From positions 3,439,551-3,503,550 of the forward strand of contig NZ_CP013126.1 in the NCBI RefSeq assembly GCF_001441165.1: a stretch of 64,000 nt of DNA, written 5' to 3'. The translations under genes and the position numbers were made by a program. Positions 63,888 to 64,000 of this stretch are shown here, piece after piece. The number at the start of each line of letters is the position of its first letter. Position 1 is the stretch's first letter. The DNA is from Acidipropionibacterium acidipropionici (GTDB lineage Bacteria; Actinomycetota; Actinomycetes; Propionibacteriales; Propionibacteriaceae). A model generated the notes under the pieces. The model ran no database searches and was not told the origin of the DNA. It saw nothing but the letters and a program-made list of their open reading frames with translations.

Positions 63888-64000
63888 ACCGTAGATCCAT
63901 GTCGCTGCGAAGCCCTCTACTCCGACGGCGACGACGCGATCAAGCTTTGGCGCGCCCCGCCGACGACATGAGCCGGTCCGCAAAGCCGATGAGGCTGGTG

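Noticed and set aside
1-64000. tRNA, rRNA and CRISPR arrays
   Set aside because: None was recognised by eye on either strand; short tRNAs could be missed without a covariance search.

Overview
The window is high-GC actinobacterial DNA, most likely from the family Propionibacteriaceae (Acidipropionibacterium or a close relative). The best evidence is a mutA-mutB-meaB methylmalonyl-CoA mutase operon, central to propionic fermentation, preceded by a cobalamin riboswitch. Codons end mostly in G or C, so long antisense ORFs are common and have been ignored.

Region 1 (1-37.9 kb) looks like chromosomal background. It holds an amino-acid ABC transporter ATPase, a frame-split secreted protein with a small membrane partner, the mutAB/meaB operon, an alpha/beta hydrolase, UDP-glucose dehydrogenase, a GH13 glycosidase, a LysP-like permease, thiol peroxidase, an aldo/keto reductase, a sugar-dehydrogenase-like lipoprotein, an ACT protein, a type 2 peptidyl-tRNA hydrolase, a HAD protein, a CHAD protein, two tandem MHS-type MFS transporters and a quinone oxidoreductase. 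At 23.9-26.1 kb a LuxR-type response regulator, a 60-residue secreted peptide ending CYFFPRIC and a membrane histidine kinase lie together and look like a peptide-sensing system, although the kinase ATPase domain is frameshifted. Further genes follow for nicotinamidase, Ogt, an ECF sigma factor, an ABC exporter, an aminoglycoside-phosphotransferase-like protein, a 2H phosphoesterase, an ADP-ribosylglycohydrolase and two DHFR-like reductases.

Region 2 (37.9-51.5 kb) is a mosaic of toxin-antitoxin genes and insertion sequences. An IS256-family element sits inside a VapC-like PIN gene and is bounded by an 8-bp target duplication. A HepT/MntA cassette is flanked by 19-bp direct repeats. Two higBA modules share a perfect repeat of about 490 bp and flank a TetR-regulated ABC exporter and an IS630-family element that splits an acetyltransferase gene. 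A cytochrome b561/molybdopterin oxidoreductase fusion and a small partner gene are embedded here.

Region 3 (51.5-64 kb) contains a 667-residue protein with a HEPN-like C-terminus and then an integrative mobilizable element: an excisionase-like protein, a family B DNA polymerase of 1027 residues, a DCL/DUF3223-like protein, a MobC-like protein, a relaxase, a coiled-coil membrane protein, ArdA antirestriction protein and a large serine recombinase. PolB plus integrase plus relaxase is the gene set of a pipolin-like element and is the most notable system in the window. Its att sites could not be located by eye.
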